From the NCBI GenBank assembly GCA_032718475.1, contig JAUCBJ010007563.1, positions 1 to 41,775 on the forward strand: a DNA stretch of 41,775 nt, given 5' to 3'. This stretch comes from Nemertoderma westbladi. Its lineage: Eukaryota > Xenacoelomorpha > Nemertodermatida > Nemertodermatidae. Position numbers and translations under genes: made by a program. The first letter of the stretch is position 1. Every line of letters begins with the position of its first letter. Below the pieces are notes generated by a model, which was not told where the DNA came from, did no database searches, and was given only the letters and a program-made list of their open reading frames with translations. Shown one piece after another: positions 21,606-31,710 of this stretch.

Positions 21606-22127
21606 TTGAGGGGGTTTATGATTATTTATCGGTATTCTCCAAAAATAACATCAATATCCATTAATATAACAACAATTAATACCATAAGCAGAAGTAAATA
21701 GTGCAGTGATTCAGTAATATGCAGTCAGTTAATGACAAGTGTAAAATGAGTTGAATTGAATTGTTAATAGATTTACGTTCTCATAACCAAGGCCATCTGA
21801 TGTTGCTAGGCCAAAGTCTGAAACTTCCGCACAGAAGCACAGAAATTCTGAGTTGGTTCTGATGCTCAGAAAATAGTAAACAAAGACTGTAATGCATTGC
21901 GCGAGTTTCCATAGGTTTCTGTTAGACATAAAGTGAAAATTGCTCTGATTGGCTGAATAAGACAGAACAAAGAACTTCCACATCCACAAAGAATCAGCTG
22001 ACAGATTTCGTCATCTTGGTTGTAATTCCTTCCCGTCGCGTATTTGGATAAATTTAGGGCTATTTTAGAGTATTCTGCGCATTGCGTAAAAATGACTTGT
22101 TATGTCTGCAAAAGCTTTTACAGTACC
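21606..22127. other. Unassigned spacer
   Basis: No gene, RNA or repeat is recognised between the broken LINE and the minisatellite. Confidence 0.4.
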
Positions 22128-22625
22128 ATTAGCTAGAGAGTTAGTAAGAGGGTACGTGGTACCGTTAGTTAGAGAGTTAGTAGAGTTAGAGAGTTGGAGA
22201 GTTAGTAGAGGTAGAGAGTTAGTAGAAGTAGAGAGTCAGTAGAGTTATAGCGTTAGTAGAGGTAGAGAGTTAGTAGAAGTAGAGAGTTAGTAGAGTTAGA
22301 GAGTTAGTAGAAGTAGAGAGTCAGTAGAGTTAGAGAGTTAGTAGAGGTAGAGAGTTAGTAGAGTTAGTAGAAGTAGAGAGTTAGTAGAGTTAGAGAGTTA
22401 GTAGAGGTAGAGAGTTACTAGAGTTAGTAGAGGTAGAGAGTTAGTAGAGTTAGTAGAAGTAGAGAGTTAGTAGAGTTAGAGAGTTAGTAGAGGTAGAGAG
22501 TTACTAGAGTTAGTAGAGGTAGAGAGTCAGTAGAGTTAGAGAGTTAGAGAGTTAGAGAGTCAGTAGAGTTAGCAGAGTTAGGGAGTTAGTAGAGCTACTA
22601 GAGTTAGTAGAGTTAGCAGTAAGAG
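22128..22625 (+). repeat. ~17-bp minisatellite, agagagttagtagaggt
   Basis: The unit AGAGAGTTAGTAGARGT recurs about 25 times with t/c, g/a and small indel variants. Higher-order blocks are visible: 'gttactagagttagtagaggtagagag' near 22420 repeats near 22500. It has purine-rich strand asymmetry and is not coding. Confidence 0.9.
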
Positions 22626-22639
22626 AGTAGAGAGCACAA

Positions 22640-23779
22640 TATATCGTAGTAAGGTAGATAGGATAATAGCGCAGACAGGGGGAACATGGGTAGAATAAAA
22701 ATAAAATTAAGAATATCAGGATCACCTCCGAACTACAGAAGGTCCTTCTAGGTGGCCTTCGAAGGTCTGGTAGACCACCCAGGGCTGAAGGGCAAGTCGG
22801 TGTAATACAACAGCCGGCACTAGGCAGCCGGCCTAGTAGATAGGGAGGTGGATACACATATCAGAGGTGGGAGAAGTTGGAAGTGGATAGACTTGAGGAG
22901 AAGCGACTGGAAGAAGTCGCCAGGCGAGAAAGGCAGAGAGAGAATGAAACGCGTCATGTAGACGAGCATATAATATAATATATAATATATAATTATAATA
23001 ATTAATTGTTATATATAACTCATATATTATACAGTATGTACCGTAGTCAAGTACAACCTTTTCCAATTAGCTACTGGGACTAGGGACTAATTGACTAGAA
23101 TAGAAGGACGAGACTTAGACGGATCCCACTAACATGGTGCACACATGTGTGGGACCCGATAAGTGTGTGGTCATTCAACAACAGGGCGGAGTTCAGGATT
23201 TATTGTGAAAGCTCGTATCCTGCGGGATAAGAATCGTGCAGATGGGCAGTACCGGGATATGAGTAGGAGGGGCACTTGATGGGACCACAGGCGTGGAGAG
23301 TGAGGAGTATGAGAGGAGTATGAGAGGAATATGAGAAGAGTATGAGAGGAGAACGCAGGAAAGATAGAGAGAGGTGGTGTTGAGGCGTGTGGAGAGAGTA
23401 CGGGTGCGATTCAAATGTGGGGGGGGGGGGGGGGGGGGGGGTAAGAAGCAGAATGAGGGACGAAGAGGTCCGAGAGTAGAGAAGAGTTAGAGTGAAAGCG
23501 GATAGAAGTTAGAGAAGAGTTAGAGTGGAGTGGAGATAAAATTGTGTGAGAGAGGTCCACAATTGTCTCGAACCGAGACGCCAGATGTCTTGGTGCAACA
23601 CAGGTCAAAGTTGCACCAAGAGAGGGTAGTAATATCATACCCAGAGGGAGCGGCCTGGAAAGCCGACTCCAAGTAAGAGAACTCCACCCCACACCCGATA
23701 GTAGATCTGGTTCCAGCGAAATTGAAGCGCACTCGAAGGTGATGCTATCTTCTCACCGGGAAGATAACATGGGGGGGAG
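22640..23779 (+). other. Internal remnant upstream of a Gypsy-type LTR
   Basis: No intact ORF. The plus frame near 22841-22978 gives a short, highly charged, coiled-coil-like peptide (LEEKRLEEVARRERQREN). The last 300 bp before the LTR read as a broken plus-strand frame ending in Lys/Arg-rich residues (VPAKLKRTRR), as Gypsy polyproteins often do. 23290-23350 contains 'gaggagtatga' repeats. The tract catgggggggag at 23769-23779 is a good polypurine tract. It is probably a deleted Ty3/Gypsy-like element. Confidence 0.4.
23419..23441 (+). repeat. Poly-G tract (23 G)
   Basis: An uninterrupted G run within the Gypsy-like remnant. Confidence 0.9.
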
Positions 23780-23851
23780 TGTGAGTGGATTCAATTCCGC
23801 CTCACTATCCCCATAAAGTTGGGAAGTGGCGCCTTTTTCAGCAATATTGGG

Positions 23852-23883
23852 GATACGAGATTAATCACAACTAATCTCGTATC
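23852..23883 (+). promoter_or_regulatory. Perfect 12-bp-stem hairpin in the LTR
   Basis: GATACGAGATTA and TAATCTCGTATC are exact reverse complements, separated by the 8-nt loop atcacaac. It lies about 70 bp inside the LTR. Its function is unknown; a protein-binding palindrome or an RNA structure would both fit. Confidence 0.7.
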
Positions 23884-23975
23884 ATACCCAATAACGGGGA
23901 CAACACACAGCCCCAAAGAGCCTCACAAAGGGAGGTTAGAGGTCAAACCTCCTTGAGAGGGAAAGTAACAGCAGC

Positions 23976-23992
23976 GGGGGGGGGGGGGGGGG
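23976..23992 (+). repeat. Poly-G tract (17 G)
   Basis: A G run inside the LTR, preceded by gcagc. Confidence 0.9.
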
Positions 23993-24364
23993 AAGCACTC
24001 CCACAGAGGTGGGAGCCGAGAATTAAGTTGTTAGCCAATGAGGGACGAGGGAGAGCATCCACTAGGTAATAAGGCGTAAGGGTGAATATATATTATCAGT
24101 TAATTACATTACCAGTCAGTTATCTCAGTCACTCAGTGGGGACCAGTTACATTTCGTACCATCACCGTAACTACCAGTACAACATATTATATTAGTCTGA
24201 ATACATTAATCCTTGTTCAACTGTGCTATCATATTTATATCAGTTATTTCATATTTGCGTTAACATATAACAATATCACAACGATAACGACAAACTATCT
24301 TCTTCTCAATTACACGGTGACACGTAACGTAATAAACCGGTCGGGATCCCCTGATCCCGTCACA

Positions 24365-25121
24365 GAGTCGTGTAAATTAATATGTATTAACTACAACTGT
24401 AGTATAGTCTTCTATGTTCCAAGTAACTAAACCTAAACCTAAATCCATACAGCTTTACTTACTGCGTTGGACCGTTGGTTGATACATATGAGTTGGATAC
24501 CCATCTGCATTGGGTATCACACAGCGTTGGATTTTCATCACCATCTGTTAAAATTTACACTTCTTACTTCACAAATTAATTAACACAAGCCTGCATTGAG
24601 GAAAGGGTACTGCTTTCAAGCAATCTCGTGAAAATAATTTAAACTTAATTACAAAAGAGCATAAAATTATTTAAAATATATTAAATATTAAAATTAAATG
24701 TAACTTTAAGTTTTTTAATTTAAAATTCTATTTAAGTAAACTACCTATCTATAGTTGTTATGATGCATTCCAGCTGCAAGGCTAATTTTGTCAGGTTTTC
24801 AATAAAATTACGCCAATGTGTTTATCCGCATCTTCAAGGCCAGTGGTCCTTTAAGATGCGTCCCTAGGAAGACAAGGTCTTAGAACTCCTCTGTCCTATT
24901 TAGCCTGCTCGACCGCTTGCATTCCAGCATCTAATGTGTCCAGGATGTAACTGGCTGCCACACTGCGTGGGTGTAGTCCGCTAGACGTCTCCTTAACTCC
25001 TGATCTAGACACTGGCTGGTCCTCGCAGTGAAAGCCATATCCTGCGAAGCAGAAGCGGCTCCGTTTCAGTGTTAAGTTCTGGGTACTAATGAATGAATGG
25101 GAGAATCTTTTAGGCTCGTTA
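24365..25121. other. Unassigned stretch
   Basis: The first part is AT-rich. 24830-25080 is GC-richer and resembles untranslated retroelement DNA (gaccgcttgcattccagcat, ctccttaactcctgatc), but no coding frame or family can be named. Confidence 0.35.
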
Positions 25122-25521
25122 ACCCTATTAGTACCGGTCTATAAAATGTTGTAAAAATACTATATTGAGATATGATATTAATTGATATAATTTTAATATT
25201 AAAATAATTTGCACACAGCACCGAAAAATACAAGTTAGATACGCTTAGTGCAACTCGGATATATTCTATCGAAACAAGAACCCCAAAAACCCCTATTGCG
25301 CCAGATATAGGTTCAACAATCAATTTACAACATTAACATACAGTATTTCAAAATTTGGTGCTGGAACCAAAATTTGGCACCTACTGAAAAAAAAGTTTGA
25401 AGCTTCTAAATTAATTTATATGAATTATATCTAATTGCAAACACCAAAAAACCTGTGAAATTAAAAATAGATGTGTTACCAATCATATGTCATGTTATTT
25501 AATTTTCAAAAAAAAAACGTA
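25122..25521. mobile_element. Second, truncated copy of the piggyBac-type element
   Basis: Starts TTAACCCTATTAGTACCGGT followed by ctataaaatgttgta, matching the right end of 13898-15456 in reverse complement. It continues with the matching palindrome block (aatttggtgctgg..ccaaaatttgg near 25355-25380) and 'aattttcaaaaaa..acgt' near 25500. Most internal repeats and the far terminus are missing. Confidence 0.75.
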
Positions 25522-25906
25522 CAGTCCACATTCTAGACCTGACTCGAATAAATTGAATTTTCTTGACCTGATTTTGATCAACTTTGAAAAAATGTCTTCA
25601 AGTTGTCCAAATGACCAGTGGAAATGTGAAAAACATAACTCGATTGTCGAGTGTACTGTACGTACAGTACATTGCATGTCAATACTGTAGGTACAGTCAA
25701 GGCCTAGGTACAGCAGAACACAGTGTAGATCAGTATATTTTTTTTAGCTAGTTCGTATTTTTTCAATGTAACAATATTTTTTATTAATTAACAAGATTGT
25801 ATATATAAGAAAGGACAAACGAAGAGACAGCAGAAACGAATGGGGTGAACCCGACCCCGGAGCTGTGACACTCCTCGGCGTGGGCCACGATCTTACGCTC
25901 CCGGCC
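25522..25906. other. Unassigned spacer
   Basis: Contains a small inverted repeat of gtacagtaca type (ctgtacgtacagtac near 25656). Nothing else is recognised. Confidence 0.35.
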
Positions 25907-26276
25907 TCAGTGAGGGCATGTCCAGGTTTGCTGGGTGGTGGGGACAGGAAGAGCGGAGGTTGATATCCTCTCGGATTCCTCTGCAGATGTGGACAGGGAG
26001 GTTAGGCCAGGATCTAGGTGTGGGTTGGCTGGTTGGTGGCCAAGGATGAGGGAAACCAGGGGTCCAGCCTGGCAAACGGAGTCTACATATGCAGCTGGTG
26101 CATGGTCAGTTGCCTTGTGCAGGCCTAGACCCCCCATAGCGGTTGGAAGGCATGCCTTGTTGTATGACCAGTTGGAGAGCGAACCTCCGACCAGGTCAGA
26201 CAAGGAGTCACGCATGATGAGGTCGAATTCCAAGGAATACCAGAGATGGAGGGCAACAGCGCAGGACATTGTATAG
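25907..26276 (-). pseudogene. Retroelement RT C-terminal relic
   Basis: The minus frame reads FDLIMRDSLSDLVGGSLSNWSYNKACLPTAMGGLGLHKATDHAPAAYVDSV ... LVSLILGHQP. The order 'W..A.LP...GGLGLR.A..HAPAA' is a landmark C-terminal to the RT palm in a group of retroelement ORFs common in cnidarians and other marine invertebrates. No palm motifs are present, and the piece is bounded by stops. GC content is well above the surrounding DNA. The opposite-strand frame (25935-26276) is its shadow. Confidence 0.6.
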
Positions 26277-26975
26277 GCCTAATATAATAAATAATGGCGT
26301 TCTAGAAAAATATTAATTTTTGTTATTTTTTTTACATTTTGTCTTTTGACGTTGACTTTGACTCATTAGTGTGAACGCGGCCTAAGGATCAGCATCAGTA
26401 TATCGGAACAGCAGTACTTTGCACAGTACTTTTGTGCACAATGTACTTCTTGATACAATAGTCGATAACTTGATAGGCCTACAGTCCCAATCCCAATAAA
26501 CATTAACTTGGTCATTTTGGCGGCCAAAACGACCAAAATGGCCAAATATAAATTGCGGCATTCATGAAAGGAACTTCTGAGGCAAGCTGGCTTGTCAATC
26601 ACAGCCAGTGAATAGAGGCTGAGTGTAAGTAAAGTCCAGGATGTTGGCAGATAGAAAAAGGCTTCGATTTCCGGATTTCGAGACCATTGCCATTGGTTAG
26701 CTGTATGCTATTGTAATACAAAGAGAGCGGCAGGATAAAGAGAAATGCCGACCTCACTAATAATGGGCTGGTCCCACAGGTCACTTTAAGGTAGGTGGTA
26801 AAGTAGGTACTAGGCCCCTACAGTTTACATGTTCAAGGGCGCCAGTCCCTAGTCGCTAGCCCATAGTCTGTCATGGAGTTCCTGTAGTAGTTTCAGACGC
26901 TTTCACTCAGTATCCTAGTGTCCAGGAAGTTGGGAGTTGAGTGTGGGTGGGTGGATTGGTGGCCCCCACGCAACA

Positions 26976-27555
26976 CCGCAGTGTCGGGTGACTACAAAAC
27001 AAAGACCAACGACCCAAATAATAAAGACCTGTACAAATACAAAACACATGTGTTAACTTTCGTTTATTGTTTTGGTTCCCTAACACGCCTCTGTAACCTG
27101 CTTCTTTACTAACCTGCTCCTTTAAATGGAAATGTGACCTCACGCTCTCTGGCAATGGGACCTAAAGCTCTTTGGAACCTAACGCTCTTTGGGACGTAAC
27201 GCGACTTTACCTCTTTGTTTTGTACAGGTCACAATGAGCGTTATGTACTATTTATTTTATTTTTATTTATTTATTTACACCAAACCGATGGTTCATATCA
27301 GTGTACAGTACATAATAATAGCACAAATATTAAATATAGTATAACTAACAGACTATAAGATAAACTATACGGTAGAAAGTAACTATAGTAGAATGAAAAA
27401 TATCACTATTGCTATTTAAAGGAGCAGGTTAGTAAAGGAGCAAGTTACAGAGGCGTAACGGGGTATTCAAAACAATTAACGAAAGTTAACACATGTAACA
27501 AGATTATGCAGGTCTTTATAATTGGGTCTTTGTTTTGTAGTCACCCCGCAGTGTC
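26976..27555. repeat. Nested inverted repeat with ~145-bp arms
   Basis: 26976-27126 and 27414-27555 are inverted copies. They share ccgcagtgtc, gactacaaaacaaagacc, ataaagacctg, acatgtgttaactttcgtt, acgcctctgtaac and tttactaacctgctcctttaaa. The 287-bp loop holds short repeats (cctaacgctctttggga). It is a candidate MITE inserted in, or forming the core of, the larger element. Confidence 0.8.
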
Positions 27556-27619
27556 CGCGAATTATACATTGTAAAAAAATATTTAAATAAATTTAAAAAT
27601 ATTATTGAAATTAATTTCC

Positions 27620-27912
27620 GAAATTAACATCCCGAAATTAATTTATGGACGTCCATTAATTAGTTATTTCAATACGATTCTGATTGGTTGATAGATTAAT
27701 TTCGGGACGTCCATAAATTAATTTCGGGACGTCCATAAATTAATTTCGGGACGTCCATAAGTTAAATTCGGGACGTCCATAAGTTAATTTCGGGACGTCC
27801 ATATAGTTAATTTCGGGACGTCCATAAATTAATTTCGGGACGTCCATAAATTAATTTCGGGACGTCCATAAGTTAATTTCGGGACGTCCATAAATTAATT
27901 TCGGGACGTTCA
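27620..27912. repeat. 22-bp satellite with GGACGTCC palindrome, inverted at one end
   Basis: The unit TTAATTTCGGGACGTCCATAAA occurs ten times from about 27697 to 27912. At about 27620-27660 the unit appears in opposite orientation (cccgaaattaatttatggac). Each unit contains palindromes GGACGTCC and (A)ATTAATT. Variation between units is low. Confidence 0.9.
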
Positions 27913-28258
27913 GATTATTATACATACTCCTCCTTTAACGAAGCACCATTCAACTCTTTTTATAAGACTGTGTAGGCCTACTCTATCAATGCCTCAGTGG
28001 GCGGACTCCAGTATTGCAAGGCTCAGCGCCGGGTAAGTTAACAATCTGTCAATAATAAAAATGAAAGCGAGCCGACATTTAGTCAGATCCACCAAATGGA
28101 TGGCCAAGGAGACAGACTGTCTGGATTGAGCTGATTCGAGATAAATCGCTTCGCCAAAACGACCAAGTAGCCCATAGAAACACACTGCATTTTTTTGGTG
28201 ATTTTGGTCATTTTGGCCGCCAAAACGACCAAGTTAATGTTTATTGGGATTGGGATTG

Positions 28259-29141
28259 TATCTTAATGAGGTTTTACTTTGGTGTTTATGTTGGTTTGCT
28301 AAGTTCCGTTAAAAAGACTGCATTATTTATTCCTCATAAGACCCTGTCGAGCCTTTGGCTCTCCAGTGGCAGCCTATTGCTCAAGGCAGTAATGTTGACT
28401 TGTGCCGTACTTAACATTTTCTGTAATATCTCAAGAACTATTCGCTCTATGCTTATTTTGATGGTGTCTACCCCCACTAAATCGGTCATTGCGGTTCTAA
28501 TGAGCATAATAATAATGCCGTAGGAGAACTAAAAGTTGTCCATCACCAATATTGAGAATAATCATCACTTGCGCCAAAGAGTAAGTTCTGGTCATGTGCC
28601 TGTGGCACTACTTCCATTAATCCAAAAATTAAAATTTTGGTATCTAACTAAGTTTGGACCCATTTGATGACATTTGATGCATGCAGGAAGTTCTTTTTTG
28701 AGTCATTGATCTTTCATCAATGTGTTATATTGTTATAAATTTCATTATGGTGCATCGCGATGGCACAAAATTTCAACCCTCTTGGGATCCGTGAAGATAT
28801 AGACGAAATTTAAAGATAATTTTTTTTGCCTTATTTTTTTACAATTTGGCAACTTTTGTGCACCGGTAGAACAATGAAATCGAAAAAAAGTAAAAAACGC
28901 ACCGCCCTAATAAGCAGGTCATCGGCTTACTGATATAAACTAACTGTAAAAAAGTTACTGTTGTTAAGATAGGTTCCGGTAGCCGTTTATGAGAAGATGT
29001 ATACCGGGATGTTCTGTCAGATTTACTTTCGGTTTATCGAGTTCCGTTTATAGGCCTATACAGTGGGTATAGTCTATAATGCGTAATGCCTTGCCGCTAG
29101 AGTGGGCCTACACGTGCAATGTACACATACTACATAGACTA
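28259..29141. other. Unassigned stretch
   Basis: An 85-residue open frame (28266-28523) with hydrophobic segments is present, but the frame is not recognised. Otherwise AT-rich sequence. Confidence 0.35.
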
Positions 29142-29305
29142 CAGTCCCAATCCCAATAAACATTAACTTGGTCATTTTGGCGGCCAAAATTACCAAAATG
29201 GCCAAGTAAATACTGCGGTATTCATGAAAGGAACTGCTGAGGCACGTTGGCTTGTCAATCACAGCCAGTGAATACAGGCTGAGTGTAAGTAAAGCCCAGC
29301 ATTTT
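29142..29305 (+). mobile_element. Left end of a second CAGTCCC element
   Basis: Starts after TA with cagtcccaatcccaataaac and follows 26482-26645 for about 165 bp, including 'cttgtcaatcacagccagtg'. No matching right end is found downstream, so it is truncated. Confidence 0.75.
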
Positions 29306-31392
29306 GGCGCTGAGGTAGAGTTCTGAGGTAGAGTTCTCTCTACCTTTAGGTAGAGAGAAAGGCTCCAGTGTAGTAATGGCTGGGCTCGCCACTGTAGTAA
29401 ACATGCCTGTAAGAGTGAAGTGTGAGGCGCCCTAACTTATTATTTTCTACATATTTTTTACTAATCTAATAATTAACACCCCTTTACCTGTCACCTAGGT
29501 TATAAGCAGTGTGCTAGCACTTGCAGCGTAATAATTAATTATTTACTTTAATTTTATTCGATTGGTAATAAAAATAACAAGTTCAAATATTTAATTTGTA
29601 AAAATTCTTTAAAATATGAGAAAAGTACTTTACATATTTTTCTTTATTTAGCTGTGTAAGGGTCCAGTAGTATACCGCTTACCAGATCCTAGTAACGATA
29701 TATCTTACTATGAGACTCTAGTAATGTATACGGGCTCGTACAGTATCTGACAACAAATCCCAGTCCAGGATATCTAAACAAACAGATACAATACACAAAC
29801 GACTACTGGCGAGGAACAGAGCCTAGTATCTATTCTATGTACGTGAGCGGGTCTAATGCCTACTGTACGTACTAGACAAAAGGATACCTGTCCTCTAACC
29901 GGTGAGGCAGATGTACAGTTACAGTAACAGACCAAACTCACGGGAAAACAATCCCCGCGCAGCGAATCCTAACTATCACTGACAGTCCTAAATACAGTAA
30001 CTTGCCGCGGTGTGATTTATATGGTTTATATACGAACTAGGTGGTTAACAGACCTAGTGTAACAATGCTGATTACCCCTGTCTAAATCAGCCTAAAAGTC
30101 GTGCCTAAATGTAACGATAACTGATCCCCCTGTACGAAATCAGTCTAAAGGGTCAAGCCTAAATGTAACAATACTGCTGGACAGAAAACAACAGTTTGAT
30201 AACGAAAGTGAAATGCTCTCTCTTGCCGCAACTAAATATCAGATCCTAATTTTACAAATACAGATAATTTCTACCTAAAATAATGTATAGTGCGCTATAG
30301 CTAGTAGAACTCTAAGGGCAATATGTTTTAGGGCGTGTGTGTGTGGGTGTGTTACAAAATAAAACAATTTCGTGTAATTCCTTTACTAGGTTTTAGTGAT
30401 TTTCTGACCGAAATGATACCGTGCGCTAGCTACTAAAATAAACTAGTCGCGTTTTGTAGAACTTTATACTCACAAATGACGTCAAAGCTCTCTCCTTCCT
30501 ATCCACAACCCAATGGGCAACCACAGTGTTAGTAACTACACCCGTGATCGGCACTAATACCAGATTCTGGTTGTAAGATAAGAAATAGGGGTTAATCGCT
30601 ACCGTACGTTAGCTGATCTGGTATACTAATTTAATTCTAGAACTTTGTTGCTGCGGTAGTTAGCAGCAATACCTATCAGTACGTGGCAAGGCGCGGTAGG
30701 ATATTAATAAACCTCCCTAGGCCAAGCAGTGTGCCGGTAGCAGAAATACTCCTTGCCTGATCAAATAGCTAACTCCAGACAGGGGGGGGGGGGGGGGGTA
30801 CTAATGTACGTTCTACAAAGCGAACCGGTACCAAACAGTCAATACTACGAATCACTAAATTATGGAACATATGCTGTCCGTACCTAATATGTACTCGCGT
30901 ACTGACGAATGGCAATAGTTCGCACCTGTAGGAAGTACAGGTTAACCCAGGGGTTCGTAGGACTGACAAAGGGGGGGGTGTTTCTGTCTGAATATAATTA
31001 TTTGATCCTAAATTTGCGGCGTCCAGGACGGCGTCACGCTTACCCTGATCTATAGGTCTTACGGCGGGCAAGGGCGTCGAACAAAGTCTTACCTTCTCAC
31101 AAAGCGGGCGCTGCATGGCAAGTGGAGTATTTCGAAGGGCAAAGGGGGTGCGCGGTCAATCCAATGTGGGCGCTAGCGTGTTGTGGACATCTTTTCCCTG
31201 CGTTGCTGACGGCCTAACGGTCTAGGCTGCCATCTTCCCGATGTTTGGCTGTCCCAAGATTGGACCAAAAGAAAACATGTTCAGGAATTTGCAGTATATT
31301 TACAGTTTTAACAAAGGATTTATCAAACGAAGTTTCAACAAGAAACCAAATAAACTAAATAACAATTTAACTAATACTAATCTGGGATAAGT
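29306..31392. other. Unassigned, compositionally distinct stretch
   Basis: 29640-31250 is less AT-rich than its surroundings, with many cagta/gtact words and a 17-G run at 30782-30798. It has the look of untranslated or LTR-type DNA, but no repeat partner, ORF or RNA is identified. The 115-residue minus-strand frame (30769-31116) runs through the G tract and is not credible. Confidence 0.35.
30782..30798 (+). repeat. Poly-G tract (17 G)
   Basis: An uninterrupted G run; another shorter run (8 G) lies at about 30971. Confidence 0.9.
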
Positions 31393-31411
31393 TGATAACC
31401 GAAGGCAAACC

Positions 31412-31423
31412 GGCCTTTTTATA
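31412..31423 (-). promoter_or_regulatory. TATA box near the LTR end
   Basis: TATAAAAAGGCC on the minus strand, 20-30 bp from the LTR edge. The second copy has CTATATAAGG at the same relative place (12387-12396). It would place a transcription start at or just beyond the LTR edge. Confidence 0.5.
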
Positions 31424-31432
31424 CTAAATATC

Positions 31433-31645
31433 GCACATGGAAACTAAACAGAATTTTCCACAGCTTCACATTTGAGCAATAAAGTGCTTTGTGCCCTATG
31501 ATTGGCCCAGCTCATCGTTCAACGCAATCCGGCCCTTACACTAATCTGGGACATGGAATCCTAACAGAATTTTCCACTGCCTCACATTTGAGCAATAAGA
31601 TCATTTATGCCCTATGATTGGCCTGGCTCATCATTCGCTATGTTG
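31433..31645 (-). repeat. Tandem duplication of a CCAAT-containing LTR block (116 bp)
   Basis: The block holding 'aacagaattttccac.gc.tcacatttgagcaataa' and 'ccctatgattggcc' occurs twice, offset by 116 bp. The 12.4-kb copy has it once. Each block supplies a CCAAT box (ATTGG on the plus strand, about 31501 and 31617); a third ATTGG lies near 31656. Confidence 0.75.
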
Positions 31646-31710
31646 TACGCTTCTCATTGGTCCACCAATTAGCACCAAACGAAAATAAATGGCCCCAAAA
31701 TACAAATTTC

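Larger units (their letters stand above)
23780..24364 (+). mobile_element. Gypsy-type 3' LTR (585 bp)
   Basis: It starts TGTGAGTGG directly after the polypurine tract ggggggag and ends GATCCCGTCACA. The ends form a short inverted repeat (TGTGA/TCACA). AATAAA lies at 24333-24338 near the 3' end, and an AT-rich TATA-like block lies at 24086-24096. No 5' LTR copy is found in the window. The family assignment to Ty3/Gypsy is inferred from layout, not from protein. Confidence 0.6.
26482..28258. mobile_element. TA-flanked inverted-repeat element (1777 bp), Tc1/mariner-like ends
   Basis: Left end: TA|CAGTCCCAATCCCAATAAAC at 26480. Right end: the reverse complement CAATCCCAATCCCAATAAAC, followed by TA at 28259-28260. 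The terminal inverted repeats extend about 55-60 bp through 'attaacttggtc.ttttggcggccaaaa'. A TA target and a CAGT-type start suggest the Tc1/mariner superfamily. No transposase frame is present. It carries a nested inverted repeat (26976-27555) and a satellite (27620-27912). Confidence 0.65.

Noticed and set aside
22552-23732. Several overlapping minus-strand open frames (70-101 residues)
   Set aside because: They are antisense readings of a purine-rich minisatellite and G tracts, giving Ser/Leu/Pro-rich translations without family resemblance.
27690-27912. CRISPR-like repeat array
   Set aside because: Units are contiguous with no unique spacers, in clearly eukaryotic repeat DNA; it is a satellite.
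28266-28523. Small membrane protein ORF
   Set aside because: Hydrophobic runs can arise from AT-rich DNA; there is no support from splice sites, homology or neighbours.
30769-31116. 115-residue minus-strand open frame
   Set aside because: It translates a 17-G homopolymer into a Pro run and shows no protein-like pattern; tract length is uncertain.
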